Shown here in pieces: positions 25,745 through 34,849 of a stretch of DNA of 54,660 bases. Origin of the DNA: an uncultured Chitinophagaceae bacterium (GTDB lineage: Bacteria; Bacteroidota; Bacteroidia; Chitinophagales; Chitinophagaceae); contig CAIVCF010000123.1 of the NCBI GenBank assembly GCA_903904335.1, positions 1 to 54,660 on the forward strand, in the 5' to 3' direction. Position 1 is the stretch's first letter; each line of letters begins with the position of its first letter. A program made the translations under genes and the position numbers. The notes below the pieces were generated by a model. It saw only the letters and a list, made by a program, of their open reading frames with translations, was not told the origin of the DNA and made no database searches.

Positions 25745-26884
25745 ATGAAAAGAATCTTATTCATTGACCGCGACGGTACTTTAATTAATGAAGCACCACC
25801 CACTTATCAGATCGATAGTTTTGATAAGTTGGAATTTTATCCCAATATGTTTCAATACCTGAACCGTATTGCCAAAGAATTGGATTATGAATTGGTGATG
25901 GTCACGAATCAGGATGGTTTGGGAACAGCAGCATTTCCTGAAGAAACATTTTGGCCTGTTCACAACTTTATAATGAAGAGCCTGGAGAATGAAGGCATTC
26001 ATTTTTCAAAAGTATTTATTGATAAAAGTTATCCTCACGAAAATTTACCTACACGTAAACCGGCTGTGGGTATTTTGACTGAATATCTTGATAGAGTAAA
26101 ATACGATCTTGAAAATTCTTTTGTGATCGGCGATAGAATTACAGATGTACAACTTGCAAAAAATTTAGGATGCAAAGCGATCTGGTTAAACAGCGACCCA
26201 AACTTAGGCGGAACTGAAATTAAAGATTCAGTTGCAGCATTGCAATCATTCATTGCATTAGAAACAGTTTCATGGGAAGAGATTTATACTTTTTTAAAAT
26301 TGGGTTTACGTCATGTGATTCTTGAACGCAATACCAATGAAACAAAAATAAAAGTTGAGTTGAATATTGATGGAAGTGGGAAAGCAAATATTCATACGGG
26401 CTTAGGTTTCTTTGATCACATGTTGGATCAAATTGCAAGACATGGTAAAATGGATCTGACTATTGAAACCAAAGGTGATCTGCATATTGATGAACACCAC
26501 ACGATTGAAGATACAGGCATTGCTTTGGGTGAAGCATTTGCCAAAGCATTGGTAGATAAACGTGGTATGGAGCGTTATGGTTTTGCATTGCCGATGGATG
26601 AAGCCGAAGCAAAAGTGTTGATTGATTTTGGTGGAAGAAATTGGTTGGTGTGGAATGCCGAATTTAAACGCGAAAAAATAGGAGAGATGCCAACAGAAAT
26701 GTTTTTCCATTTCTTTAAATCATTCAGCGATGCAGCCAAATGCAATTTGAATATTGAATGCAAAGGCGATAATGAACATCATAAAATTGAAGCCATTTTT
26801 AAAGCATTTGCAAAAGCAATAAGGATGGCTGTTAAACGCGATCCCATGAGTAATCATTTGCCGAGTACAAAAGGAGTTTTATAA
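25745..26884 (+). CDS. hisB: Bifunctional histidinol-phosphatase / imidazoleglycerol-phosphate dehydratase
   Basis: 379 residues joining two enzymes of the pathway. Residues 1-165 are a HAD phosphatase ([10 protein letters not shown] with Asp8 nucleophile and Asp10; [26 protein letters not shown]). Residues about 190-379 are the Mn-dependent dehydratase ([35 protein letters not shown]; second set [16 protein letters not shown]). This fused form occurs in enterobacteria and Bacteroidota. It is separated from hisC by the PQQ dehydrogenase-cytochrome pair and begins one base after the cytochrome stop. Confidence 0.97.
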   Translation: MKRILFIDRDGTLINEAPPTYQIDSFDKLEFYPNMFQYLNRIAKELDYELVMVTNQDGLGTAAFPEETFWPVHNFIMKSLENEGIHFSKVFIDKSYPHENLPTRKPAVGILTEYLDRVKYDLENSFVIGDRITDVQLAKNLGCKAIWLNSDPNLGGTEIKDSVAALQSFIALETVSWEEIYTFLKLGLRHVILERNTNETKIKVELNIDGSGKANIHTGLGFFDHMLDQIARHGKMDLTIETKGDLHIDEHHTIEDTGIALGEAFAKALVDKRGMERYGFALPMDEAEAKVLIDFGGRNWLVWNAEFKREKIGEMPTEMFFHFFKSFSDAAKCNLNIECKGDNEHHKIEAIFKAFAKAIRMAVKRDPMSNHLPSTKGVL

Positions 26885-26906
26885 TTTAATAATCAAACAA
26901 ATTGTC

Positions 26907-27402
26907 ATGTCAGTAAAATCAGAATTACTTGCAGAAATCAAACAAGAAGCCACAAACACAAGAAAAATATTAGCAAAAGTTCCTTTCGAAAATCCTGATT
27001 GGAAGCCGCATGGAAAATCTATGACCATTGCAAAACTGGCTACACATATTGCAGAAAACCTGCGTTGGGGGATGGTATATTTTAGAAAGCGATTTTGTTG
27101 ATTTCGCAAACCGGCCTTTTGCCCCTTCAGTTGTATCAACCCATGAAGAATTATTAAAAATTTTTGAAAAACATTATAACAAAACTATTGCCGCATTAGA
27201 AAATGCAAGCGATGAAGAATTGGAAAAGCTATGGGTAGTAAAATCAGGCGACACTATTTTTATGGAATTGAAAAAGAAAGCAGCCATTAGAAGCTGGGCA
27301 ATGAGCCACAGTGTGCATCACCGCGGGCAATTATCTGTTTACTTACGGTTATTGGATATTCCTGTTCCGGGTATGTATGGGCAAAGTGCAGATGAAAAGT
27401 AA
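26907..27402 (+). pseudogene. DinB family protein, frameshifted
   Basis: Two overlapping frames together encode one DinB-like four-helix protein of about 164 residues. The first half ends in IAKLATHIAENLRWG; after a G-run of five bases at 27067-27071 homology continues one frame over as WYILESDFVDFA and runs to HHRGQLSVYLRLLDIPVPGMYG, the typical end. Removing one G gives ENLRWGWYILESDF without a break. His residues for metal binding are in THIAE and SVHHRGQ. DinB-like proteins include thiol transferases and hydrolases; the role here is unknown. A sequencing error in the G-run is a simple alternative to a genuine pseudogene. It lies 22 bp after hisB. Confidence 0.85.
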
Positions 27403-27422
27403 TTATCTTAAAATAAAATTTA

Positions 27423-27454
27423 TTTGGCAGAAACAATTTCACCTCACATCTTTG
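27423..27454 (+). promoter_or_regulatory. trp operon promoter
   Basis: TTTG at 27423-27426, a 20-base spacer and CATCTTTG at 27447-27454 resemble the phylum consensus with one deviation (C for T in the -7 box). The spacer matches the his promoter, and the trpL ATG follows 7 bases after the box. Confidence 0.6.
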
Positions 27455-27461
27455 CATAGCA

Positions 27462-27524
27462 ATGAAACAAAATTTATTAAATAACAATTGGTGGTGGCAT
27501 ACAAACTCTGATCGGGGAATGTAA
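27462..27524 (+). CDS. trpL: trp operon leader peptide
   Basis: A 20-codon ORF reading MKQNLLNNNWWWHTNSDRGM, with three consecutive TGG codons at positions 10-12. Trp is the rarest residue, so a run of three directly upstream of trpE is a strong sign of attenuation by ribosome stalling when charged tRNA-Trp is low. The segment TCGGGG at 27512-27517, overlapping the end of the ORF, is complementary to CCCCGA in the 5' arm of the terminator (27560-27565) and could form the antiterminator. Confidence 0.92.
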   Translation: MKQNLLNNNWWWHTNSDRGM

Positions 27525-27559
27525 TGGCATAGCCAATACTGTTGAATATCATTTCAAAG

Positions 27560-27585
27560 CCCCGACAAAATTGTCGGGGTTTTTT
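27560..27585 (+). terminator. trp attenuator terminator
   Basis: CCCCGACAA (27560-27568), AA, TTGTCGGGG (27571-27579), then six Ts: a strong intrinsic terminator between trpL and trpE, with a competing pairing to the leader as described for trpL. Confidence 0.92.
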
Positions 27586-27591
27586 GTTGTA

Positions 27592-27616
27592 GCACAAGAG
27601 TGCGACGCAACAGAAG
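27592..27616 (+). repeat. Dispersed repeat, copy C
   Basis: GCACAAGAGTGCGACGCAAC starting at 27592 lies directly after the trp attenuator and before trpE. It is therefore in the 5' region of the trpE message. Confidence 0.8.
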
Positions 27617-27659
27617 TTGAACAACGAACAAAAGCCGGTAACAAAAAAATATTCGCGTA

Positions 27660-29072
27660 ATGAAAAAGATCGTAATTGAAACCAAAGTAAAAAAGATGCT
27701 GGCCGATCTGTACACACCGGTTGGAATTTATTTGCGTGTGCGTGACAGATTTCGAGATACCATTTTGTTGGAAAGTACCGACCACCATGTTGCAGAAAAC
27801 AGTTATAGTTTTATTTGCATCAATGCGATCGCTGGAATGGAAATTACTTCTACAAAAAGTATTGAGTTTAAATTCCCGAATCAAAAGCCTGAACGTGCTG
27901 ATATAAAAAATGTGCAGGAAGTGCCGCTACAGTTATGGGATTTTATGCAACGGTTTGAAATAACTGAAACAGAAAAAGAAGCAAAATATGGACAGGGTTT
28001 ATTTGGTTATGCGGCATTTGATTCGGTTCAATTTTTTGATACTGTTAAGCTGAAAGCTGAGGGCGAAATGCAGAACGCTATTCCGTTAATGAGATACAGA
28101 TTGTATCAATACGTGATTGCGATCAATCACTTTAAAGATGAATTATTCTTATGCGAAAATGTGATCGCAGGAATGGAGAGTGATGCAGCTTTTGTTGAAA
28201 GTTTGATCAAGAGTAAGGATGTTCCGGTGTTTCCATTTGCATTAAAAGGCGGAGAGACATCAAACATGAAAAATGAAGAGTATGTTGCGATGGTGAAGAA
28301 AGGCATTCAAAGTTGTTTGCGTGGTGATGTGTTTCAAATCGTTCTCAGTCGCAGGTTTCAACAAAGTTTTACGGGCGATGAGTTTAATGTGTATCGTGCA
28401 TTAAGAAATGTGAATCCATCACCTTATTTATTTTTCTTCGATTATGGTGATTATAAATTAATGGGTTCATCACCTGAAAGTCAGATCATTATTAAAAACG
28501 GGAAAGCGATCATTCACCCAATTGCCGGAACTTTCAAAAGAACTGGTGATGATAAGATCGATGAGGCCGCCGCCGCCGCATTATTATTGGATGCAAAAGA
28601 AAATGCAGAACATGTGATGTTGGTTGATCTGGCTCGAAACGATCTGAGCAGGATGTGCGATCAAGTGCATGTAAATTATTTTAAACAAGTACATTATTAT
28701 AGTCACGTTATTCATTTGGTAAGTGAAGTGATCGGCAATGTAAAAGAAGGAACCAATCCTTTTTTATTATTGGCCAAAACATTTCCCGCAGGCACTTTGA
28801 GCGGAGCTCCTAAATTTAAGGCAATGAAATTGATCGATGAATACGAGCCCACATCACGCAGTTATTATGGCGGTGCATTAGGCTTTATGGGTTTTGACGG
28901 CAGTTGTAATCATGCCATTATGATTCGTACATTTTTAAGTAAAAATAATACGCTTACTTATCAGGCAGGCGCCGGAATTGTTGCAGCAAGCAATCCTGAA
29001 AGTGAGTTACAGGAAGTGAATAATAAATTAGGGGCATTAAAAAAAGCGATCAGCATCGCAGAAAAAATTTGA
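27660..29072 (+). CDS. trpE: Anthranilate synthase component I
   Basis: Converts chorismate to anthranilate with ammonia delivered by TrpG. 470 residues. The N-terminal domain has LLES at 36-39, the tryptophan feedback-binding motif. The C-terminal chorismate-binding domain has VFQIVLSRRF, GSSPESQ, HPIAGTFKRT, EHVMLVDLARND, FPAGTLSGAPK and YQAGAGIVAASNPESE. The LLES motif favours the tryptophan enzyme over para-aminobenzoate synthase, and the trp leader upstream agrees. It is first in a tightly packed trpEGDCF block. Confidence 0.97.
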   Translation: MKKIVIETKVKKMLADLYTPVGIYLRVRDRFRDTILLESTDHHVAENSYSFICINAIAGMEITSTKSIEFKFPNQKPERADIKNVQEVPLQLWDFMQRFEITETEKEAKYGQGLFGYAAFDSVQFFDTVKLKAEGEMQNAIPLMRYRLYQYVIAINHFKDELFLCENVIAGMESDAAFVESLIKSKDVPVFPFALKGGETSNMKNEEYVAMVKKGIQSCLRGDVFQIVLSRRFQQSFTGDEFNVYRALRNVNPSPYLFFFDYGDYKLMGSSPESQIIIKNGKAIIHPIAGTFKRTGDDKIDEAAAAALLLDAKENAEHVMLVDLARNDLSRMCDQVHVNYFKQVHYYSHVIHLVSEVIGNVKEGTNPFLLLAKTFPAGTLSGAPKFKAMKLIDEYEPTSRSYYGGALGFMGFDGSCNHAIMIRTFLSKNNTLTYQAGAGIVAASNPESELQEVNNKLGALKKAISIAEKI

Positions 29073-29073
29073 T

Positions 29074-29643
29074 ATGAAAATTTTAGTTTTTGATAATTAC
29101 GATTCATTCACCTACAACTTAGTGCATCTTGTACAAATGATAACACATGAAAAAGTGGATGTGTATCGTAATGATGAAATCGCTTTGGAGAAAGTAAAAG
29201 AGTATGATAAAATAATTTTATCACCCGGACCGGGCATTCCTGAAGAAGCAGGATTATTATTGCCATTGATAAAAGAATATGCTGCCACTAAATCCATACT
29301 GGGCGTTTGTTTGGGACATCAGGCTATTGGCCAGGCTTTTGGCGGTGTACTCACCAATTTAACCCAAGTATATCATGGTATTGCTACAAAGATTCAATTG
29401 ACAGATGTAAAATCACAGTTGTTTGACGGATTGCCGAGGGAGATCGAAGTTGGTCGTTATCATTCATGGGTAGTTGATAATAAAAATTTACCTACTCAAT
29501 TGGAAGTAACTGCAAGAGATGAAAATAATTTCATCATGGCATTGCAACACAAAACATTTGATGTTCAAGGTGTTCAATTTCATCCCGAAAGTGTATTAAC
29601 ACCGGAAGGAGAAAAAATTATGAAGAACTGGTTAAAAAAATAA
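29074..29643 (+). CDS. trpG: Anthranilate synthase component II (glutamine amidotransferase)
   Basis: A class I glutaminase that supplies ammonia to TrpE. 189 residues. Cys79 in GVCLGHQAIG is the nucleophile; His170 and Glu172 in VQFHPESVL complete the triad; SPGPGIPEEAG forms the oxyanion loop. It is encoded as a separate subunit, one base after trpE. In many bacteria TrpG also serves folate synthesis, and no separate pabA is visible in this window. Confidence 0.96.
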   Translation: MKILVFDNYDSFTYNLVHLVQMITHEKVDVYRNDEIALEKVKEYDKIILSPGPGIPEEAGLLLPLIKEYAATKSILGVCLGHQAIGQAFGGVLTNLTQVYHGIATKIQLTDVKSQLFDGLPREIEVGRYHSWVVDNKNLPTQLEVTARDENNFIMALQHKTFDVQGVQFHPESVLTPEGEKIMKNWLKK

Positions 29644-29645
29644 CA

Positions 29646-30638
29646 ATGAAAAAGATTTTACAACTTTTATTCGAACACAAAACGCTTACAAGAGAGCAGG
29701 CAAGAGAGGTATTGGTAAACATTTCGAAAGGCATGTACAATGAAAGCGAGGTCACTTCTTTTGTAACAGTGTACTTGATGCGAAGTATTACTATTGCTGA
29801 GTTACAGGGATTTCGTGATGCATTGCTGGAGTTATGCGTAAAGGTTGATCTGGGCAATCACAAGACCATTGATATTGTTGGTACGGGGGGCGACGGAAAA
29901 AATACTTTTAATATTTCAACGCTCAGTTGTTTCATTGTGGCAGGAGCAGGACAAAAAGTTTCAAAGCATGGTAACTATGGTGCAACCTCTGTTAGTGGTG
30001 CTTCGAATGTGATGGAACAGTTGGGCTATAAAATGAGTAATGATGTAAACAAATTAAAACGCGAAATTGAAGAAGCGAATATTTGTTTTTTACACGCACC
30101 CTTATTTCACCCGGCTTTAAAAGCAGTTGGACTTATCAGAAAAAACCTTGGCATCAGAACATTTTTCAACATGTTGGGCCCGATGGTGAATCCTGCTACT
30201 CCAGCTTATCAATTGGTGGGTGTTTATAATTTGGAAATGGCAAGAATTTATAATTATCTGTTGCAGCAAACTGATCGTTCATTCACCATTATTCACAGTT
30301 TAGACGGATATGATGAGATTTCATTGACAAGTGATACAAAAGTGATCACTAACAAGGGTGAAAAAATAATGACACCTGAACAGCTTGGTAAAAGAATGGT
30401 AGCGCAGGAAGATATTTATGGCGGTAATACAGTGGAAGAGGCTGCAAAATTATTTACAAAAATAATCAAGGGCGAAGGAAGCTTTGCACAAAATGCTGTT
30501 GTATTAGCCAATGCGGCAATGGCATTGCATTGTACTGGAAACTTTAAAACCTATGAGAATGCTTATACCGCAGCAGTAGACAGTTTGGATGGCGGTAAAG
30601 CTTATCAAACATTACAGAAATTAATCTCGTTGCAATAA
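29646..30638 (+). CDS. trpD: Anthranilate phosphoribosyltransferase
   Basis: Joins anthranilate to PRPP. 330 residues, normal length. The N-terminal helical domain carries LFEHKTLTREQAREVLVNIS. The PRPP-binding loop GTGGDGKNTFNISTLS, KHGNYGATSVSGASNVMEQLG and LGPMVNPATPAYQLVGVY are diagnostic. It starts 2 bp after trpG and is followed by trpC after 1 bp, so coupled translation of the block is likely. Confidence 0.97.
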   Translation: MKKILQLLFEHKTLTREQAREVLVNISKGMYNESEVTSFVTVYLMRSITIAELQGFRDALLELCVKVDLGNHKTIDIVGTGGDGKNTFNISTLSCFIVAGAGQKVSKHGNYGATSVSGASNVMEQLGYKMSNDVNKLKREIEEANICFLHAPLFHPALKAVGLIRKNLGIRTFFNMLGPMVNPATPAYQLVGVYNLEMARIYNYLLQQTDRSFTIIHSLDGYDEISLTSDTKVITNKGEKIMTPEQLGKRMVAQEDIYGGNTVEEAAKLFTKIIKGEGSFAQNAVVLANAAMALHCTGNFKTYENAYTAAVDSLDGGKAYQTLQKLISLQ

Positions 30639-30639
30639 G

Positions 30640-31428
30640 ATGAATATTTTAGAAACGATAGTAGAAAATAAAAAAGTAGAAGTTAGAAATAAGAAGTTAG
30701 AACTGAGTATTTCTGATTTGGAGATGTCTGATTTATTTCTGCGAAAGACTTTATCGCTTCGAGAATTTTTATTGGATAAAAACAAAACAGGAATTATTGC
30801 AGAATACAAAAGGAAATCTCCTTCAAAAGGAGTCATCAATGATATTTCAACTGTTGAAGAAGTTACAAAAGCGTATGCTCAATCAGCATCGGGAATTTCA
30901 GTTTTAACGGATCAAAAATTCTTTGGCGGAATTGCAAATGATTTGTTGAAAGCAAGATTCAATCATATTCCGATCTTAAGAAAAGATTTTATGATTGATG
31001 AATACCAGATCATCGAAGCAAAATCCATTGGTGCAGATGTTATTTTGCTGATTGCCGCTTGTTTAACAGTTTCGGAAGTAAAACAATTTGCAGGTCTTGC
31101 CAAACGTTTAGGATTGGAAGTGTTGCTGGAAATTCACAATGAAGAAGAATTGGGTCATGTTTGCGCTGATATTGACTTTGTAGGCGTAAATAACCGCAAT
31201 TTGAAAACATTTGAAGTCGATATCAATACCTCATTGTACCTGATTAACAAGATACCAACAGAAAAGTTAGCAATAACAGAAAGTGGCATCAGCAAGGTAG
31301 ATACCATCGTAACTTTGAAGCAGGCCGGTTTTTCGGGTTTTTTGATTGGCGAAAATTTTATGAAAGAAACCAATCCTGCGATTGCCTTTGCCGATTTTGT
31401 TCATCAATTAAAAACAAAATTGGGATGA
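30640..31428 (+). CDS. trpC: Indole-3-glycerol phosphate synthase
   Basis: Closes the indole ring of CdRP. 262-residue TIM barrel. EYKRKSPSKG holds the catalytic Lys region, LRKDFMIDEYQI and ADVILLIAACL follow, then VGVNNRNLKTFEVD and ESGISKVDTI close the phosphate site. Monofunctional, in contrast to the enterobacterial TrpC-F fusion. Its last four bases (ATGA) overlap the trpF start. Confidence 0.97.
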   Translation: MNILETIVENKKVEVRNKKLELSISDLEMSDLFLRKTLSLREFLLDKNKTGIIAEYKRKSPSKGVINDISTVEEVTKAYAQSASGISVLTDQKFFGGIANDLLKARFNHIPILRKDFMIDEYQIIEAKSIGADVILLIAACLTVSEVKQFAGLAKRLGLEVLLEIHNEEELGHVCADIDFVGVNNRNLKTFEVDINTSLYLINKIPTEKLAITESGISKVDTIVTLKQAGFSGFLIGENFMKETNPAIAFADFVHQLKTKLG

Positions 31429-32063
31429 GAGTAAAAGTTTGCGGCATGACAGATATGGATCAGGTTCGTCAATTGGATGAAATAGGTGTGGAGTTTTGCG
31501 GATTTATTTTTTATCCGAAGAGTCCGAGATATGTTTTTAAACATGTACCTGCCACAGAAATAAAAAAAATAAAAGGACACATTAATAAAGTGGGTGTTTT
31601 TGTAAATGCGTATGCTGATGATATTTTAAAAACGGTGGATGATTGCGGATTATATTTAGTGCAATTGCATGGCGATGAAACACCGAGAGAATGTGAAAAG
31701 ATATCGAGCTATGTTACCACCGTAAAAGCTTTCCGTTTAAGTGAGTCAGATAATATTTTATGGAAAATAAAAGATTATCAGGATGTGGTGGATATGTTTT
31801 TATTTGATACGGAAGGAGCCGGTTATGGAGGAACTGGTAAGAAATTTAATTGGGAAGTCTTGAAAGGATTGAATATTCGCAAACCCTTTTTCTTAAGCGG
31901 GGGTATTCAGCCTGATGACACAGATAAATTAAAATTATTCGCGCAGGATGCTGTAGCTAAAGATTTGTTTGCTGTGGATGTTAACAGTAGATTCGAAATA
32001 ACACATGGAATTAAAGATGTACAAAAAATAAAAAATTTTGTGACAGATTTAAAAACAGTATGA
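31425..32063 (+). CDS. trpF: Phosphoribosylanthranilate isomerase
   Basis: Amadori isomerisation of PRA to CdRP. 212-residue TIM barrel with KVCGMTDMDQV (catalytic Cys7-equivalent), FYPKSPRYV, VGVFVNAYADDI, VQLHGDE, and the closing FFLSGGIQPDD plus VDVNSRFEITHGIKD. It overlaps trpC by four bases, a standard sign of translational coupling. Seven bases separate its stop from the unrelated secreted protein gene. Confidence 0.96.
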   Translation: MRVKVCGMTDMDQVRQLDEIGVEFCGFIFYPKSPRYVFKHVPATEIKKIKGHINKVGVFVNAYADDILKTVDDCGLYLVQLHGDETPRECEKISSYVTTVKAFRLSESDNILWKIKDYQDVVDMFLFDTEGAGYGGTGKKFNWEVLKGLNIRKPFFLSGGIQPDDTDKLKLFAQDAVAKDLFAVDVNSRFEITHGIKDVQKIKNFVTDLKTV

Positions 32064-32070
32064 AAAGTAT

Positions 32071-33501
32071 ATGAAACGTAAATGGTTTCTTTTTATCGTA
32101 ACAATTTATCTATGCTCATTCGCGATGGCACAATCGCAGATGATTACAGGAACGATTGTACCCGAAAAAAATAAATCAGTCGTTTTACTTCCGGGCAATA
32201 AAAAGGACTCACTTGCCGCACAAAAAAAACCTAACGCTGTTCCGGTTGCAAAATATCAGGATAAAGCAACTCCTGATTTACAGAATACAAATTCAGCAAT
32301 CAGCAATGCAAATGAATATTCTGTGGACCCCCGGTTGATAAATCTGAAAGATCAGGATGCAAGTGGAATTTCAACGCCGCAAGATTCTATTAAAAAGAAC
32401 GCATCAACATTTTCGCTTGCAGGCAAGAAAATCAATAATCCGTTGGACGTTTTGGATACCACAGTAATTGCACCATCTGCGGGACAAGATATGATCAGTA
32501 AATACAGTTTACCTCCGCAACGGACTACACTTCGCCCTCAAATGATCAGCGGAAAATTAGAAGCAAAAGAAGGAGCTGCTGTTACCATTGTTCCTGTTTC
32601 AGAAGATTCTTTATATAAACAAAATATAGGTGTTCCTGCAAACGTAATGGATAACCCATTATTTCCGCCGGAGAGGGATCTTACTAAAGATTCTCTTGCA
32701 GCAAGCTCAACAGCGGATACATCCTCAACTGCAATTCCAACGGGACCAATGAAAACTGCAATGGATGGATTAGATACAACGGGTATGGTGTACGATCCTA
32801 CAACTCATATATCAGCATCAACATCACCCTTGCGGCCTTCAGAATATAAACATCAGATGATCTCAACAGGAGTGATCGCTCCGAGAAAAGGAGAATTTGT
32901 TGTAATTGAGCCGATCAGCAAAGATTCATTGGAAGCTTTAAACAAAAAGTTGACAGATACAACATCGAACGCAGTATCAACTATTCCTGATGCATCAAAC
33001 TCAAATGATTCTTTCACCAATAGTTCTTTTACAGACAGTTCGAATATCATGGGATTAAAGACAAATTTTTTTGTGTATCAGAACGGAAGATTTACTATTC
33101 GGTTTGCAACAGAAAGATTTTATCTGAATATTTCACAGGCCGGAAAAGTGGTTGATTTTGAAATTTTATCCAATGGAAAGATCACCAGCAATGCAAGCAG
33201 TAAAATTGTACAGGTTGGTAATATAAAAGTGGATTATAATGCCGATGGTTCTATCGGAACAATAGCGGGTGTACGACTTGCTTATACTTATGATGGCAGA
33301 GTGAACAGGATAAGTGATATCAATATCAGTTATAATAACGCAGGCTTGGTTGAAAAAGTTGCTGATATTCCTATCATGTACAACAGTTCAAAATCAGTTG
33401 AAAAAATTTCAAACTATCGCGTTGGCTATGATGCAAAACAAATGGTGATTGGTATTGATGACAGCAATGGATTGGTTGTGTTTAAACCGAAAGTGGAATA
33501 A
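32071..33501 (+). CDS. Exported repeat protein of unknown function inside the trp operon
   Basis: 476 residues, not recognised. Residues 1-20 are a signal peptide (ending FAMA). Three diverged repeats of about 30 residues begin QMITG (23-53), QMISG (157-185) and QMIST (262-291), each ending xVVIxPxSKDSLxA-like. They sit in low-complexity linkers rich in Ser, Thr, Asp and Pro. The C-terminal 140 residues (about 330-476) are a series of beta-hairpin units (VGNIKVDYNADGSIGTIAG; DINISYNNAGLVEKV; NYRVGYDAKQMV), probably a folded beta-domain. It is probably periplasmic or surface-exposed. It sits between trpF and trpB and should be co-regulated with tryptophan synthesis, without any evident enzymatic link. 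Confidence 0.75.
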   Translation: MKRKWFLFIVTIYLCSFAMAQSQMITGTIVPEKNKSVVLLPGNKKDSLAAQKKPNAVPVAKYQDKATPDLQNTNSAISNANEYSVDPRLINLKDQDASGISTPQDSIKKNASTFSLAGKKINNPLDVLDTTVIAPSAGQDMISKYSLPPQRTTLRPQMISGKLEAKEGAAVTIVPVSEDSLYKQNIGVPANVMDNPLFPPERDLTKDSLAASSTADTSSTAIPTGPMKTAMDGLDTTGMVYDPTTHISASTSPLRPSEYKHQMISTGVIAPRKGEFVVIEPISKDSLEALNKKLTDTTSNAVSTIPDASNSNDSFTNSSFTDSSNIMGLKTNFFVYQNGRFTIRFATERFYLNISQAGKVVDFEILSNGKITSNASSKIVQVGNIKVDYNADGSIGTIAGVRLAYTYDGRVNRISDINISYNNAGLVEKVADIPIMYNSSKSVEKISNYRVGYDAKQMVIGIDDSNGLVVFKPKVE

Positions 33502-33525
33502 AAAATTAAAATTCTTATAATAGAA

Positions 33526-34716
33526 ATGACAGTAACAGAAACATATCAAAAGCCAGATGCACAGGGTTATTACGGAAAGTTCGGTGGCGCCTATATTCCC
33601 GAAATGTTGCATCGCAATGTGGAAGAATTAAGAGAACAATATTTGAACATTATTGCTGAAACAAGTTTTCAAAAAGAGTTTCAGCTATTGTTGAAAGATT
33701 ATGTGGGCAGACCAACGCCTTTATTTTTAGCTGAACGTTTAAGTGCATTGCATCAAACAAATATTTATTTGAAACGTGAAGATTTATGCCACACCGGTGC
33801 ACATAAAATCAATAATACTGTTGGACAGATTTTATTGGCAAGACGTTTAGGTAAAACAAGAATCATTGCAGAAACAGGCGCCGGTCAACATGGTGTTGCT
33901 ACTGCAACCGTTTGTGCCTTGAAAGGAATGGAATGCATTGTGTACATGGGTGAAAAAGATATTGAACGACAGGCCCCGAATGTAGCACGCATGAAAATGC
34001 TCGGCGCAAAAGTGATTCCTGCAAAGAGCGGAAGTAAAACTTTAAAAGATGCAACCAATGAAGCGATAAGAGATTGGATCAATAATCCAAATGATACACA
34101 TTATATCATTGGCAGTGTTGTTGGTCCGCACCCATATCCAGATATGGTGGCGCGTTTTCAAAGTGTGATCAGTGATGAAACACGTTGGCAGTTAAAAGAA
34201 AAAACAGGAAGCGAATTGCCTACACATGTTGTTGCATGTGTGGGAGGTGGTAGTAATGCAGCCGGTGCATTTTATCATTTTTTAGATGAACCGACTGTTC
34301 AATTGATTGCGGTTGAAGCAGCGGGTCATGGAGTGCATAGCGGCATGAGTGCAGCAACAACTCAATTGGGTAGACCGGGTGTTTTACATGGCAGTAAAAG
34401 TTTGGTGATGCAAACAGAAGACGGTCAGGTTATAGAACCGCACAGCATTTCAGCAGGTTTGGATTATCCGGGTGTTGGCCCTTTGCATGCACATCTATTT
34501 AAAAGCGGCAGAGGAACTTATTTAAGTGCAACAGATGATGAAGCGATGCAGGCTGCATTTGAATTGTCAAAAATTGAAGGTATCATCCCGGCATTAGAAA
34601 GTGCACATGCATTGTCAGCTTTGAAGCAAATTAAATTTAAAAGAAATGATACTGTAGTTCTTTGTTTAAGCGGTCGTGGCGATAAAGATCTGGCAACGTA
34701 TATGGGTGCAATGTAA
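33526..34716 (+). CDS. trpB: Tryptophan synthase beta chain
   Basis: PLP enzyme that joins indole and serine. 396 residues, type TrpB1. [15 protein letters not shown] at the start, Lys94 in [13 protein letters not shown] as PLP lysine, [15 protein letters not shown], and [15 protein letters not shown] binding the cofactor phosphate; [11 protein letters not shown] and [11 protein letters not shown] near the end. Separated from its partner trpA by a GNAT gene and repeats, although the two chains form one complex. Confidence 0.97.
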   Translation: MTVTETYQKPDAQGYYGKFGGAYIPEMLHRNVEELREQYLNIIAETSFQKEFQLLLKDYVGRPTPLFLAERLSALHQTNIYLKREDLCHTGAHKINNTVGQILLARRLGKTRIIAETGAGQHGVATATVCALKGMECIVYMGEKDIERQAPNVARMKMLGAKVIPAKSGSKTLKDATNEAIRDWINNPNDTHYIIGSVVGPHPYPDMVARFQSVISDETRWQLKEKTGSELPTHVVACVGGGSNAAGAFYHFLDEPTVQLIAVEAAGHGVHSGMSAATTQLGRPGVLHGSKSLVMQTEDGQVIEPHSISAGLDYPGVGPLHAHLFKSGRGTYLSATDDEAMQAAFELSKIEGIIPALESAHALSALKQIKFKRNDTVVLCLSGRGDKDLATYMGAM

Positions 34717-34733
34717 CCCCTATCCTCTCAAGG
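34714..34733 (-). repeat. G-rich repeat family, copy 1 (overlaps trpB stop)
   Basis: On the minus strand it reads TCCCTTGAGAGGATAGGGGTTA. Relatives lie before hisH, inside hisIE and before lpxB. This copy covers the trpB stop codon, TAA being read on the opposite strand. Confidence 0.6.
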
Positions 34734-34779
34734 GAAAATGGAGAAGTTTTTATTGTTGCAAGCCGTAGAATAATAAATT

Positions 34780-34811
34780 AAGCTATTGTTGCGTCGCACA
34801 CTTGTAGTGTA
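34780..34811 (-). repeat. Dispersed repeat, copy D
   Basis: On the minus strand it reads ACTACAAGTGTGCGACGCAA followed by CAATAGCTT, a full-length copy of the family core, in the 133-bp gap between trpB and the GNAT gene. That gap holds no gene. Confidence 0.85.
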
Positions 34812-34849
34812 CAACATAATGCAGCAAAGCGTTTCAAAAGTATCAAGCC

